DNA of 50,417 nt from Microvirga splendida (GCF_016427565.1 NZ_JAELXT010000031.1:1-50417); one strand, 5' to 3'. Counted from the stretch's first letter, positions 34,411 through 43,353 are shown. Made by a program: numbers and translations. Notes: generated from the sequence alone by a model not told the origin.

Positions 34411-35258
34411 CAGCGTCCTTCCCGTCTGGCGATGAAGGCGAGCTTCTCGAACAGGCTCACATCCTGCTCGTTCTTGAGCAGCGCCCCGTGCAGCGGCGGG
34501 ATGAGCTTGCGGGTGTCGCGTTCGCGCAGCTGTTCCGCGCCGATATCCTCCGCGAGAAGGAGCTTGAGCCAGTCGAGCAGTTCCGACGTGGAGGGCTTCT
34601 TCCGCAGGCCCGGAACTTCGCGCACGTCGAAGAAGATCTTCAAGGCCTCCTCGACCAGCCGGTGCTTGATGCCGGGGTAATGCACCTCGACGATCCGGGA
34701 CATGGTCTCGGCATCCGGGAACTTGATGTAGTGGAAGAAGCAGCGGCGCAGGAAGGCGTCCGGCAGCTCCTTCTCGTTGTTGGACGTGATGATGAGGATG
34801 GGGCGCTGGGCGGCCTTGATTGTCTCGCCGGTCTCGTAGACGAAGAACTCCATGCGGTCGAGCTCGAGCAGCAGGTCGTTCGGAAACTCGATGTCGGCCT
34901 TGTCGATCTCGTCGATCAGCAGCACCGGGCGCCGGTCCGAGGCAAAGGCCTCCCACAGCTTGCCGCGCTTGATGTAGTTGCGGATGTCCGAGACGCGCGG
35001 GTCGCCGAGTTGGCTGTCGCGCAGGCGGGAGACGGCGTCATACTCGTAGAGGCCCTGCTGGGCCTTGGTGGTGGACTTGATGTGCCAGGTGATCAACGGG
35101 GCGTTCAAGCTCCGGGCGATCTCCTCCGCCAGCACCGACTTGCCCGTGCCGGGCTCGCCCTTGACCAGGAGCGGGCGCTCCAGGGTGATCGCGGCGTTGA
35201 CCGCGACCGTCAGGTCCTCGGTGGCCACATAGGATTCCGTTCCGGCAAAACGCGCCAT
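34410..35258 (-). CDS. MoxR-family AAA+ ATPase
   Basis: The product has 282 residues. Walker A GEPGTGKS is at 34-41, Walker B VLLIDEID at 112-119, and sensor 1 in ILIITSNNEKELPDAFLRRC with the arginine finger pair. MoxR ATPases act as chaperones with a VWA-domain partner to mature metalloenzymes or envelope complexes. The likely partner, the CoxE-like VWA protein, is at 40778, over 5 kb away on the other strand, instead of adjacent. It is coupled to the SixA-like gene. Confidence 0.93.
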   Translation of the reverse strand: MARFAGTESYVATEDLTVAVNAAITLERPLLVKGEPGTGKSVLAEEIARSLNAPLITWHIKSTTKAQQGLYEYDAVSRLRDSQLGDPRVSDIRNYIKRGKLWEAFASDRRPVLLIDEIDKADIEFPNDLLLELDRMEFFVYETGETIKAAQRPILIITSNNEKELPDAFLRRCFFHYIKFPDAETMSRIVEVHYPGIKHRLVEEALKIFFDVREVPGLRKKPSTSELLDWLKLLLAEDIGAEQLRERDTRKLIPPLHGALLKNEQDVSLFEKLAFIARREGR

Positions 35259-35360
35259 TTCACACTTCCTCGCTCTAATCAGACCCTAAGTCCTGCCCCG
35301 GCCTTTCGGCAATCGTCTTCATAGGCTAAGCCCATGACAAACAAATGGGAGACATGACCT

Positions 35361-36647
35361 ATGGCTGCAAACCGCTATCACAAGGACCGTATCGGCAATC
35401 ATAAGCTGAAGCCCGAGACCCTGATGCTGGGCTACGGCTACGATCCGACCCTGTCGGAAGGCGCGGTGAAGCCCCCGGTCTTCCTGACCTCCACCTTCGT
35501 GTTCAACAGCGCCGAGCACGGCAAGGAGTTCTTCGATTACGTGGCGGGCCGGCGCGAGCCGCCTCAAGGAGAGACCGCCGGACTGGTCTATTCCCGTTTC
35601 AACCACCCGAATTCCGAGATCGTCGAGGACAGGCTCGCCATCTTCGAGGAGGCGGAAGCCGGCCTCCTCTTCTCCTCCGGTATGTCGGCCATCGCCACCA
35701 CGATCCTGGCCTTCGCCCGTTCCGGCGACGTGATTCTCCACTCGCAGCCGCTTTACGGCGGCACCGAGACCCTGATCGCCAAGACGCTCGCCAACATGGG
35801 CATCGGGGCCGTCGGCTTCGGCGACGGCGTCGATGAGGCGGGCATCCGGGCCGCCGCCAAGGAGGCGATGGCCAAGGGCCGCGTCTCGGTGATCAAGATC
35901 GAGACCCCGTCCAACCCCATGAACACCCTCGTGGATATCGCCCTCATCCGCACCGTGGCGGAGGAGATCGCCGCCGCCCAGGGCCACCGCCCGGTGATCG
36001 TCTGCGACAACACCCTGCTCGGCCCGGTCTTCCAGAAGCCATTGAAGAACGGCGCGGATATCTCGGTCTACTCGCTCACGAAATATGTCGGCGGCCATTC
36101 GGACCTGATCGCCGGTGCGGCGCTCGGCTCCAAGGAGCTGATGAAGACGGTGCGCCTGCTGCGCTCCTCCATCGGCACCCAGCTCGATCCGCATTCCTGC
36201 TGGATGCTCGGCCGCTCGCTCGAGACCCTGGCGCTGCGCATGAACGCGGCGAACCGCAACGGGGAGATCGTGGCGCAGTTCCTGCACGAGCACCCGAGCG
36301 TGGCCAAGGTCCACCACCTCGCCTACCTGCCCGAGGGCTCCCGCGCCCGTGAGGTCTACGAGGAGCAGTGCGACGCCCCCGGCTCCACCTTCTCCTTCGA
36401 CGTGAAGGGCGGCGAGGCCGAGGCCTTCCGGGTGCTCAACGCGCTCCAGGTGTTCAAGCTGGCGGTCAGCCTGGGCGGCACCGAGTCGCTCATCTCGCAT
36501 CCGGCCTCCACCACCCATTCCGGCGTGCCGAAGGCAACCCGCGACCGCCTCGGAGTCTCGGACGCCACGATCCGCGTGTCCATCGGCATCGAGCATCCGG
36601 ACGATCTGGTGGCCGACCTGGCGCAGGCGCTGTCGACGCTGGGGTGA
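35361..36647 (+). CDS. cystathionine gamma-synthase family PLP enzyme
   Basis: The product has 428 residues of the Cys/Met metabolism PLP family (cystathionine gamma-synthase, methionine gamma-lyase, O-acetylhomoserine sulfhydrylase). The PLP lysine is in SLTKYVGGHSD (Lys241). Phosphate-binding and substrate motifs (YSRFNHPNSEIVEDRLA; FSSGMSAIATT; IKIETPSNPMNTLVDI; SLGGTESLISHPASTTHS) are present. Which sulphur reaction it performs cannot be told from sequence alone; the YSRFNHPN variant suggests a subfamily apart from MetB. GGGAG nine bases before ATG 35361 supports the start. The gene stands alone. Confidence 0.9.
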   Translation: MAANRYHKDRIGNHKLKPETLMLGYGYDPTLSEGAVKPPVFLTSTFVFNSAEHGKEFFDYVAGRREPPQGETAGLVYSRFNHPNSEIVEDRLAIFEEAEAGLLFSSGMSAIATTILAFARSGDVILHSQPLYGGTETLIAKTLANMGIGAVGFGDGVDEAGIRAAAKEAMAKGRVSVIKIETPSNPMNTLVDIALIRTVAEEIAAAQGHRPVIVCDNTLLGPVFQKPLKNGADISVYSLTKYVGGHSDLIAGAALGSKELMKTVRLLRSSIGTQLDPHSCWMLGRSLETLALRMNAANRNGEIVAQFLHEHPSVAKVHHLAYLPEGSRAREVYEEQCDAPGSTFSFDVKGGEAEAFRVLNALQVFKLAVSLGGTESLISHPASTTHSGVPKATRDRLGVSDATIRVSIGIEHPDDLVADLAQALSTLG

Positions 36648-36674
36648 GGAGAACCCTTCACCGGCCCTCCGCCC

Positions 36675-36750
36675 TGTAAAATGGGCGGAACCCTCGCTTT
36701 ACATAGCGTCAGCACACTATAACATGCCGCCATCTTAGGGGGCATGTTAT
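36675..36750 (+). promoter_or_regulatory. promoter region with palindrome over the start codon of the third RTX gene
   Basis: ATAACATGCC (36719-36728) and GGCATGTTAT (36741-36750) are perfect inverted repeats 12 bases apart. The second arm contains the A and T of the ATG start, and the AGGGGG ribosome site (36737-36742) lies at the loop edge. A -35-like TTTACA (36698-36703) and -10-like TAACAT (36720-36725) are 16 bases apart, and a looser TGTAAA/TTTACA repeat spans 36675-36703. The palindrome could be an operator across the -10 and start, or an RNA hairpin that hides the ribosome site. Confidence 0.55.
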
Positions 36751-38698
36751 GGCTGAGATTCTCTATACCAATCAGCGGGGCGTCAATGCTCCGCTTCACG
36801 TCTTCTTGTACCCGGCAAGTAACAAGATCGAAGAACCCACCAAGTATACCCTTGTTGCTCCTGATGTAGTCTTGAGCTCGTATGGCAATGTCGAGGGGTA
36901 CCGGTTCATCCTGAATGGCGTTGGCTTCGGTTACGACGTCAATGATAATCCAATATCCGGCACGATTGAGAGCCTCGAGATCCAGGACGCGAGCGGCAAT
37001 ACGATTGCTACAGCGACAGGCATCAATAAATCTCTTGCGGATTTTTATACCACATTGATGAGCTCGGGGTCGGAGGATGCCATTGATGAGCTATTCTCGA
37101 CCTCCGACCACTATATCGGAACTACGAGCATCGACCATCTACAAACCTCTGGAATGGGCGATACCCTCGAAGGCATGGATGGCGACGACTTCCTTACCGC
37201 TGATGAATCAAACGCTACCCTGATTGGGGGAGCCGGAGACGATGAGTTCATCATCAATGCTCAATCGACCCTCTCAGATATCGTTGTGATCGGCGGCAAC
37301 GCGGATGGCACGAGCGTCGGCGACGAAATGGACACGGTGGTAATCCGGCAGAGCGTTGAGTTCGCGAAAATCGTCGCCATCGACGCGGTGGCATTCCTCG
37401 GCTCCGATTTGAAAGCGACCATCGGAACAGACATGCTAGGCCCCAATGGGCTTTCACCAACGCTGAGGGTGGGGGTGGCCCCAAGCACGGCAACCGCAAC
37501 CCTTGTCATCAACCGGACAGGCACCGGAGCCGCCAACCTTGACCTTTCGGGGTGGACGGTCAGCACCAGACTGACAACGGAGGTCAACCTGCTCGCTGGG
37601 GATACGTCGCAGCACGATCAAGTCGTAGGCACAGTGAGCAGCGACATCATATCGGCCGGTGCTGGCAACGATACCATCGATGGCAGTCTGGGCAATGACA
37701 CCTTGAAGGGTGGCGAAGGCGATGACCGGCTGATCAGCACAAGCACCAGAAACGTCACGGGAGGAGCGGTCGGCGAAGTCATCGACGGCGGGAGCGGTAT
37801 CGATCTCGCTGTAATCGATCGAATGCGGAAGACAGAGGCGTTTGAATTCGACCTGACATCGCTTGGGCCGCAGAAGCTGGCGGATGGTACCGAGACTTCT
37901 GGAATCGAGCGTGTCGACTTTGTGGGCGGCTCGGGCAACGACAAGCTGACCGGCGGCGCTCTCGCCGACACGCTGGAAGGCTATCTCGGCGCTGACACCC
38001 TGAACGGCGGTGGTGGCGACGATGAGCTTTATGGCGGTAGCGGCATCGACTCCCTCATCGGCGGGACAGGCAACGATACCTTCCTGATCCGGGATGCCGG
38101 CGATACCATCGTGGAGGTGGCTGGCCAGGGCACCGATACCGTCCTGACCACCCTCGACTTCAGCCTTGCCGCGCTTGGAGCCGTCGAGAACCTGAAGGTC
38201 GAGAAGGCCGAGGACGTGACGGCCATCAGCCTCACCGGCAATGCCCTGGCGAATACGCTTGTCGGCAATGCGGGCAAGAACACCCTGAAGGGCTCGTCGG
38301 GCAACGACCGCCTCGAAGGGCTTCTGGGCGACGATCTGATCTATGGCGGGACCGGCAAGGACATTCTTGCCGGTGGCGCAGGCAAGGATCTGTTCGTTTT
38401 CGAAAGCCGCCCCAACAAGAAGACCAATGTCGATACGATCTTGGACTTCTCGGCCAAGGACGACACGATCCGCCTGGAGAACGCCATCTTCAAGGGCCTC
38501 AAGAAGACAGGGACCGTGTCCAAATCGGCTTTCGTGCTCGGCACCAAGGCCAAGGATGCGAACGACCGGATCCTCTACAACAAGAAGACCGGCGACGTGT
38601 TCTACGATGCGGACGGCACAGGCAGGAGCGCTGCGGTCAAGATCCTCAAGATCGCGGAGAAAGTCGCCCTCACGCACAAGGACTTTTTCGTGATCTGA
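36749..38698 (+). CDS. hemolysin-type calcium-binding (RTX) secreted protein
   Basis: The product has 649 residues. The N-terminal third (AEILYTNQRGVNAPLHVFLY onward) is not recognised and has no signal peptide. RTX nonapeptides occur in several clusters: GDTLEGMDGDDFLT (about 132), GAGNDTIDGSLGNDTLKGG (about 305), GGSGNDKLTGGALADTLEG, GGGDDELYGGSGIDSLIGG (about 400-445) and a last group before 555. They form calcium-dependent parallel beta rolls. The C-terminal 110 residues (KDLFVFESRPNKKTNVDTIL to HKDFFVI) are the same module as in the two 56-residue-repeat proteins and are probably the type I secretion signal. The function is unknown. Confidence 0.88.
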   Translation: MAEILYTNQRGVNAPLHVFLYPASNKIEEPTKYTLVAPDVVLSSYGNVEGYRFILNGVGFGYDVNDNPISGTIESLEIQDASGNTIATATGINKSLADFYTTLMSSGSEDAIDELFSTSDHYIGTTSIDHLQTSGMGDTLEGMDGDDFLTADESNATLIGGAGDDEFIINAQSTLSDIVVIGGNADGTSVGDEMDTVVIRQSVEFAKIVAIDAVAFLGSDLKATIGTDMLGPNGLSPTLRVGVAPSTATATLVINRTGTGAANLDLSGWTVSTRLTTEVNLLAGDTSQHDQVVGTVSSDIISAGAGNDTIDGSLGNDTLKGGEGDDRLISTSTRNVTGGAVGEVIDGGSGIDLAVIDRMRKTEAFEFDLTSLGPQKLADGTETSGIERVDFVGGSGNDKLTGGALADTLEGYLGADTLNGGGGDDELYGGSGIDSLIGGTGNDTFLIRDAGDTIVEVAGQGTDTVLTTLDFSLAALGAVENLKVEKAEDVTAISLTGNALANTLVGNAGKNTLKGSSGNDRLEGLLGDDLIYGGTGKDILAGGAGKDLFVFESRPNKKTNVDTILDFSAKDDTIRLENAIFKGLKKTGTVSKSAFVLGTKAKDANDRILYNKKTGDVFYDADGTGRSAAVKILKIAEKVALTHKDFFVI

Positions 38699-38718
38699 GC
38701 CGGTTGGCGGGCGGGGCG

Positions 38719-38748
38719 TCCCGGACGAGGCTCAACGCGGGTCCGGGA
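38719..38748 (+). terminator. possible terminator hairpin after the third RTX gene
   Basis: TCCCGGAC (38719-38726) and GTCCGGGA (38741-38748) pair perfectly around 14 bases, 21 bases after the stop. There is no T-tract. Confidence 0.35.
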
Positions 38749-38919
38749 TCGCAGGCGGAACAGGGCGCGTGCCGCCTTCCGCTCGGGGAGGTTTAGGGCA
38801 GAGGCGTGAGCCCCGAGCCCATGCGTTCATGTCGCGCCCGCCATTCCGCCTTGAGCGGCATTAACCCCTTGCGCACCCCTCGCGGCTAGAAGGACAATAT
38901 CGTCAACCGGAAGGAAGCA

Positions 38920-40713
38920 ATGGCCGCTGCGATAGACCTGCATGCCTATCAGGAACCCATTCTCTTTCTGGCAACGGCAGGCATCGTCGTTCCCCTCTTT
39001 CATCGGCTGAGGATCAGTCCGGTGCTGGGGTTCCTGGCAGCCGGCGCGTTGCTGGGACCCTACGGGCTTGGCCGTCTCATCCCCGACCATCCCTGGGTCG
39101 ACTGGCTCACCTTCACGAATCCGGAAGGCACATCCCGGCTCGCCGAATTCGGCGTGGTCTTCCTGCTCTTCACCATCGGCATCGAGCTGTCCTGGCAGCG
39201 CCTGCGCATCCTGCGCCGCCTTGTCTTCGGCTTCGGCACCCTTCAGGTTCTGCTGTGCACCATCGCCGTCGGGCTCTTCGCCTACAAGGTCGTCGACACC
39301 ATCACGGCCGCCGCCCTGATCGGCATTGCGTTCGCCCTCTCCTCGACGGCCATCGTCCTGCCCGTGCTCGCGGAGCAGAAGCGGCTCAACACCACATCCG
39401 GACGCGCCACCTTCTCCGCCCTGCTCTTCCAGGATCTCGCGGTCGCCCCGATCCTGTTCACCATTGCGGCCCTGGACGCGCGCCTGCCCGAGGCGACCAT
39501 CTTCTCGTTCCTACTCGCCCTCGGCCAGGCTGCCTTCGCGCTCGCGGTCATCGTCGGCATCGGGCGCCTGGTCCTCCGTCCATTCTTCCAGATGGTCACG
39601 GCCACCAGGAGCCCGGAACTCTTCATGGCAGCCTGCCTGCTGGTGGTGCTGGTCACGAGCCTGATTGCCGCGGTGAGCGGGCTGTCCATGGCGCTCGGCG
39701 CCTTCATCGCCGGCATTCTCCTGTCGGAGACCGAGTACCGTCGCGCCGTCGACACCACGATCCAGCCCTTCAAGGGCCTGCTGCTCGGCGTGTTCTTCGT
39801 TTCGGTGGGCATGAGCCTCGACATCTTCCAGTTTCTCGAGACGCCGCTGACGATCCTGGCCGTCGCGACCTTCCTGGTCGCGATCAAGAGCGTGATCATC
39901 TATTGGCTCAGCCGGCCATTCGGCCTGAACGCGGCAGAGGCGGCCGAGACGGCCCTGCTCCTGGGACCGGGCGGCGAGTTCGCCCTCGTCATCCTCGGCA
40001 GCGCCATCGCGGCAGGGCTCGTGCCCGAGGGAGTCGGGCAGAATCTCCTGCTCGTGACGACGCTCACCATGGTGGCCATCCCGTTTCTCGCCCGGTTGGC
40101 GCGCCGCCTGGGCCGGCAGCTCGAAAGGAAGCGCCCCACGGACCCGGCCGCTGCCGTTCCGCCGCCTCCGGAAGAGCCCGGGCGTGTCATCGTCGCCGGA
40201 TACGGCCGCGTCGGGCAACTCGTCGGCGACATGCTCCAGCGCCACAAGGTGCCCTATCTCGCCATCGACATGGATCCGGCCCGCGTGGCCGAGCAGCGCA
40301 AGGCCGGCAAGCCGGTCTATTTCGGCGACGGCTCCTACCCGGAGTTCCTGCGCGCCTGCGGCATCGAGCAGGCCCGCGCCCTCGTCATCACCCTGGACAC
40401 GCCGAGTTCCATCGGAGCGGTGGTCGCGGCAGCCCGGCAGGAGCGGGCCGACATCACCATCGTGTCCCGCGCCCGCGACGACAAGCACGCGGCCCAGCTC
40501 TACGACCTGGGCGTAGACGATGCCGTGCCGGAGACCATCGAGGCCTCCCTGCAGCTGAGCGAGGCGGTGCTGGCGGATATCGGCGTGCCCATGGGCCTCG
40601 TGATCGCCTCGATCCACGAGCGGCGGGATGAGTTCCGGGAAATCCTCAAGACGAAGAACACCCGCAAGCCCGACCGCATCGAGTTCCGGGCGCGGCGGAC
40701 CATCGGGAAGTGA
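38920..40713 (+). CDS. KefB/CPA2-type potassium/proton antiporter with TrkA-N domain
   Basis: The product has 597 residues. The N-terminal 390 residues are a CPA2 antiporter membrane domain with about 12 helices, including LRISPVLGFLAAGALLGPYG, GVVFLLFTIGIELS and LSSTAIVLPVLAEQ. A cytosolic RCK/TrkA-N domain follows with the nucleotide loop VIVAGYGRVGQLVGD (about 424-438) and VYFGDGSYPEFLRACG. Such proteins exchange K+ for H+ and are often gated by nucleotide or glutathione. GGAAGGAAG before ATG 38920 supports the start. No ancillary KefG/F subunit is adjacent. Confidence 0.92.
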   Translation: MAAAIDLHAYQEPILFLATAGIVVPLFHRLRISPVLGFLAAGALLGPYGLGRLIPDHPWVDWLTFTNPEGTSRLAEFGVVFLLFTIGIELSWQRLRILRRLVFGFGTLQVLLCTIAVGLFAYKVVDTITAAALIGIAFALSSTAIVLPVLAEQKRLNTTSGRATFSALLFQDLAVAPILFTIAALDARLPEATIFSFLLALGQAAFALAVIVGIGRLVLRPFFQMVTATRSPELFMAACLLVVLVTSLIAAVSGLSMALGAFIAGILLSETEYRRAVDTTIQPFKGLLLGVFFVSVGMSLDIFQFLETPLTILAVATFLVAIKSVIIYWLSRPFGLNAAEAAETALLLGPGGEFALVILGSAIAAGLVPEGVGQNLLLVTTLTMVAIPFLARLARRLGRQLERKRPTDPAAAVPPPPEEPGRVIVAGYGRVGQLVGDMLQRHKVPYLAIDMDPARVAEQRKAGKPVYFGDGSYPEFLRACGIEQARALVITLDTPSSIGAVVAAARQERADITIVSRARDDKHAAQLYDLGVDDAVPETIEASLQLSEAVLADIGVPMGLVIASIHERRDEFREILKTKNTRKPDRIEFRARRTIGK

Positions 40714-40777
40714 CGGCTTCGGTCCGGCGCTGCCGATTGGCGCTTGACCTTCCCGGCCCTTGCGCGACATTGGCCGG

Positions 40778-41953
40778 ATGTTCCTGACCTTCTTCACAGA
40801 GCTGCGCGCAGCCAAGGTGCCGGTCTCCTTCCGGGAGTACTTGGCCCTGCTGGAAGCGCTCGACCGGGACCTCGCCGACAAGAGCGTAGAGGAGTTCTAC
40901 TATCTCTCCCGCGTCTGCCTGGTGAAGGACGAGCGGCACTTCGACAAGTTCGACCGGGTCTTCGCCCATGTGTTCAAGGGCCTCGAAAGCATGGGCCAGG
41001 CCGTCGAGGAGACCGGGATCCCTGAGGAATGGCTGCGCAAGCTCGCGGAGCGCTACCTCACCGACGAGGAGAAGCGCCAGATCGAGGCCATGGGCTGGGA
41101 CAAGCTCTGGGAGAACCTGAAGAAGCGTCTCGACGAGCAGAAAGGGCGTCACCAGGGCGGCAACAAGTGGATCGGCACCGCCGGCACTTCGCCTTACGGC
41201 GCCTACGGCTACAACCCGGAAGGCGTGCGCATCGGCCAGGACAAGAACCGCAACTTCCGCGCCGTGAAGGTGTGGGACAAGCGCGATTTCAGGGATTTCG
41301 ACGACAGCGTCGAACTCGGCGTGCGCAACATGCGCATCGCGCTCCGGCGCCTGCGCCGCTTCGCCCGCACCGGCTCGGCAGAAGAGCTCGACCTCGACGA
41401 GACGATCCACGAGACCGCCCACAAGGGCTATCTCGATGTGCGCCTGAGGCCGGAGCGCCGCAACGCCGTGAAGGTGCTGCTCTTTCTCGACGTCGGCGGC
41501 TCCATGGACTGGCACATCGAGATCGCCGAGGAGCTGTTCTCGGCCGCGCGGCTCGAGTTCAAGCATTTCGAGCACTTCTACTTCCACAACTGCGTCTACG
41601 AGAACGTGTGGAAGGAGAACCGCCGGCGCTTCGACGAGACAATCCCCACCCTCGACGTGATCCGCACCTACCCGTCCGACTACCGGGTGGTCTTCGTGGG
41701 CGACGCTTCCATGAGCCCCTACGAGGTCACGCATCCCGGCGGCTCCGTGGAGCACTGGAACGAGGAGTCCGGCCAGGCCTGGCTGCGGCGGATTCTCGAT
41801 CACTTCCCCAAAGCCGTGTGGCTGAACCCGGTGCCGCAGCCGCACTGGGGCTATACGCAGTCGATCAATCTGATCCGCCAGACCTTCGGCGAGCGCATGT
41901 ATCCGCTCAATCTCGAAGGCATCGACCACGCCATGCGCGAACTGGTACGTTGA
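40778..41953 (+). CDS. CoxE-like VWA-domain protein
   Basis: The product is 391 residues from ATG 40778 (MFLTFFTELRAAKVPVSFRE); a TTG at 40760 would add six. The N-terminal half is helical and charged, with the conserved GNKWIGTAGTSPYGAYGYNP segment. The VWA domain begins VLLFLDVGGSMDWHIEIAEE, where the MIDAS is the degenerate D-x-G-x-S typical of the CoxE group, with a later acid in VFVGDASMSPYEV. These proteins work with MoxR ATPases, and a MoxR gene is at 34410. Four bases separate it from the next gene. Confidence 0.9.
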   Translation: MFLTFFTELRAAKVPVSFREYLALLEALDRDLADKSVEEFYYLSRVCLVKDERHFDKFDRVFAHVFKGLESMGQAVEETGIPEEWLRKLAERYLTDEEKRQIEAMGWDKLWENLKKRLDEQKGRHQGGNKWIGTAGTSPYGAYGYNPEGVRIGQDKNRNFRAVKVWDKRDFRDFDDSVELGVRNMRIALRRLRRFARTGSAEELDLDETIHETAHKGYLDVRLRPERRNAVKVLLFLDVGGSMDWHIEIAEELFSAARLEFKHFEHFYFHNCVYENVWKENRRRFDETIPTLDVIRTYPSDYRVVFVGDASMSPYEVTHPGGSVEHWNEESGQAWLRRILDHFPKAVWLNPVPQPHWGYTQSINLIRQTFGERMYPLNLEGIDHAMRELVR

Positions 41954-41957
41954 ACCG

Positions 41958-42527
41958 ATGAAGCAGACCTACAGCCACAGCCCCAAGCCTTTCAGCGGGC
42001 CGATTTCCTTCACCCTCAAGGGCGACAAGCTCACGGTGGATACGGGCCGCAAGATGCACGAGGTCCAGCTCGGCGCCGTGGACACCGTGCGCATGACCTT
42101 CGAGCCCGGGCGGCTGGCGCAACGGTCCTTCCGCACAAAGGTCATTATGAAGGACGGCAAGTCCTTCACCTTCAACTCCCTCGACTGGAAGAGCCTCGTG
42201 GAGGCACAGGAACTGACCCGGGAGTACCGCGCCTTCGTGAAGGCCCTGTGCGAGGCCATCGTTCGGGCAAACCCCGAGGCGCGGTTCGTGGCCGGCAAGC
42301 CCATGGGCCTGTGGCTGCCGAGTTCGGCGCTCGCGGTCGCCTCGCTCCTGGCCATGGCCTATCTGGTCTGGCAGGCCTTCCAGATGGGAGCGACCCCGGT
42401 TGCGCTCCTGGGGATACTCCTGGCGGTCGTCGGCTACTGGCAGATCGAGCCGATGATCCGCCTCAACAAGCCCCGCCGCTTCCGCACGGAAGCGCTGCCG
42501 GAGGAGCTTTTGCCTAAGGCGGGTTGA
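41958..42527 (+). CDS. hypothetical protein with two C-terminal transmembrane helices
   Basis: The product has 189 residues and is not recognised. The N-terminal 110 residues are a predicted beta-rich cytosolic domain (ISFTLKGDKLTVDTGRKMHE; TVRMTFEPGR) resembling a PH-like fold. Two helices follow (about 117-135 and 141-158), then a basic tail. It starts four bases after the VWA gene and is probably co-transcribed with it, which suggests a link with the MoxR/VWA system. No clear ribosome site is seen. Confidence 0.75.
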   Translation: MKQTYSHSPKPFSGPISFTLKGDKLTVDTGRKMHEVQLGAVDTVRMTFEPGRLAQRSFRTKVIMKDGKSFTFNSLDWKSLVEAQELTREYRAFVKALCEAIVRANPEARFVAGKPMGLWLPSSALAVASLLAMAYLVWQAFQMGATPVALLGILLAVVGYWQIEPMIRLNKPRRFRTEALPEELLPKAG

Positions 42528-42546
42528 ACGCTCGCGCATCACCTTT

Positions 42547-42583
42547 CGTCGTCATGCCCGCACTTGTTGCGGGCATGACGACG
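42547..42583. repeat. intergenic palindrome between converging genes
   Basis: CGTCGTCATGCCCGC (42547-42561) and GCGGGCATGACGACG (42569-42583) form a perfect 15-bp stem around ACTTGTT. It resembles the GTCATGCCCG...CGGGCATGAC repeats that are widespread in Rhizobiales intergenic DNA. It sits between two converging genes and may also slow transcription from either side. Confidence 0.7.
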
Positions 42584-42588
42584 GGAAC

Positions 42589-43017
42589 TCACCCTGCCCT
42601 CACCACAAGCACCGAGCACCGGGCGTGGCGCACGATGGTGGAGGCGTTGGAGCCGAGCAGGTAGGTGGCCATGGTGGGCCGGTGCGAGCCGACCACGATG
42701 AGGTCGGCGCCGGTTTTCTCCGCCTCGTCCAGCACCTCGGCATAGACAGAGCCGAGACGGACCACCGCCGAGACGCGCTCGGCAGGAAGCGCGATGCCGG
42801 CCGCTATCTGGGCGAGCTTGGCCTCCGCCTGGCCCTGCTGCTCCTCGTCGAAGGCCGGCGGCATGAATTCCATGTAGGTCACAGGCACGATGGCGCGCAC
42901 ATAGATCAGGCGCAGGGAGCCGCCCGAGCCGTTGGCCAGCTCGACCGCCTTGTCGATGGCGGGCTGGGCCGCCTCCACGTCACCGAGTTCGACGGGAACC
43001 AGGATGGTCTTGAACAT
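42589..43017 (-). CDS. universal stress protein UspA family
   Basis: The product has 142 residues with a single Usp domain. It begins FKTILVPVELGDVEAAQPAI and ends in the ATP-binding type motif GSHRPTMATYLLGSNASTIV (Gly-2x-Gly-9x-Gly-Ser like), so it is likely the nucleotide-binding class. The function is general stress survival; no partner is known. It lies 15 bases after the ferredoxin stop on the same strand, so the two are probably co-transcribed. Confidence 0.92.
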   Translation of the reverse strand: MFKTILVPVELGDVEAAQPAIDKAVELANGSGGSLRLIYVRAIVPVTYMEFMPPAFDEEQQGQAEAKLAQIAAGIALPAERVSAVVRLGSVYAEVLDEAEKTGADLIVVGSHRPTMATYLLGSNASTIVRHARCSVLVVRAG

Positions 43018-43032
43018 GGGTCTGCCTCCGGA

Positions 43033-43353
43033 TCAGCCTTGCCGCGTGGGAGTGTGAACGACGAGGCCGTCGAGTTCCGGCCGCACACGGATCTGGCACG
43101 AGAGCCGCGAGTTCGGGCGCACGTCGTAGGCGAAGTCCAGCATGTCCTCCTCCATCGGCTGGGGCTGGCCCGTGGCGGCCTCCCACTCCTCGGCGACATA
43201 GACATGACACGTCGCGCAGGAGCAGGCGCCGCCGCACTCGGCCTCGATACCCGGAACGCCGTTGCGGATGGCGGTTTCCATGACGGTTGCGCCCTCCTCC
43301 GCCTCGACGGTGCGGGAGGTTCCTTCGGCATCGATGAACGTGATCTGGATCAT
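43033..43353 (-). CDS. 2Fe-2S ferredoxin, adrenodoxin type
   Basis: The product has 106 residues. The cluster ligands follow C-x5-C-x2-C then a distal C: Cys40, Cys46, Cys49 and Cys86, in AECGGACSCATCHVYV and RLSCQIRV, with an extra cysteine at 44. Adrenodoxin-type ferredoxins carry electrons to P450s, oxygenases or Fe-S assembly. No reductase or oxygenase is nearby, and no isc/suf gene is present, so the partner is unknown. The Usp gene follows closely. Confidence 0.94.
   Translation of the reverse strand: MIQITFIDAEGTSRTVEAEEGATVMETAIRNGVPGIEAECGGACSCATCHVYVAEEWEAATGQPQPMEEDMLDFAYDVRPNSRLSCQIRVRPELDGLVVHTPTRQG

Noticed and set aside
38860..38880. TTAAC near the antiporter gene as a CtrA site
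   Set aside because: There is only one half-site (TTAACCCC). The second TTAA at the right spacing is absent.
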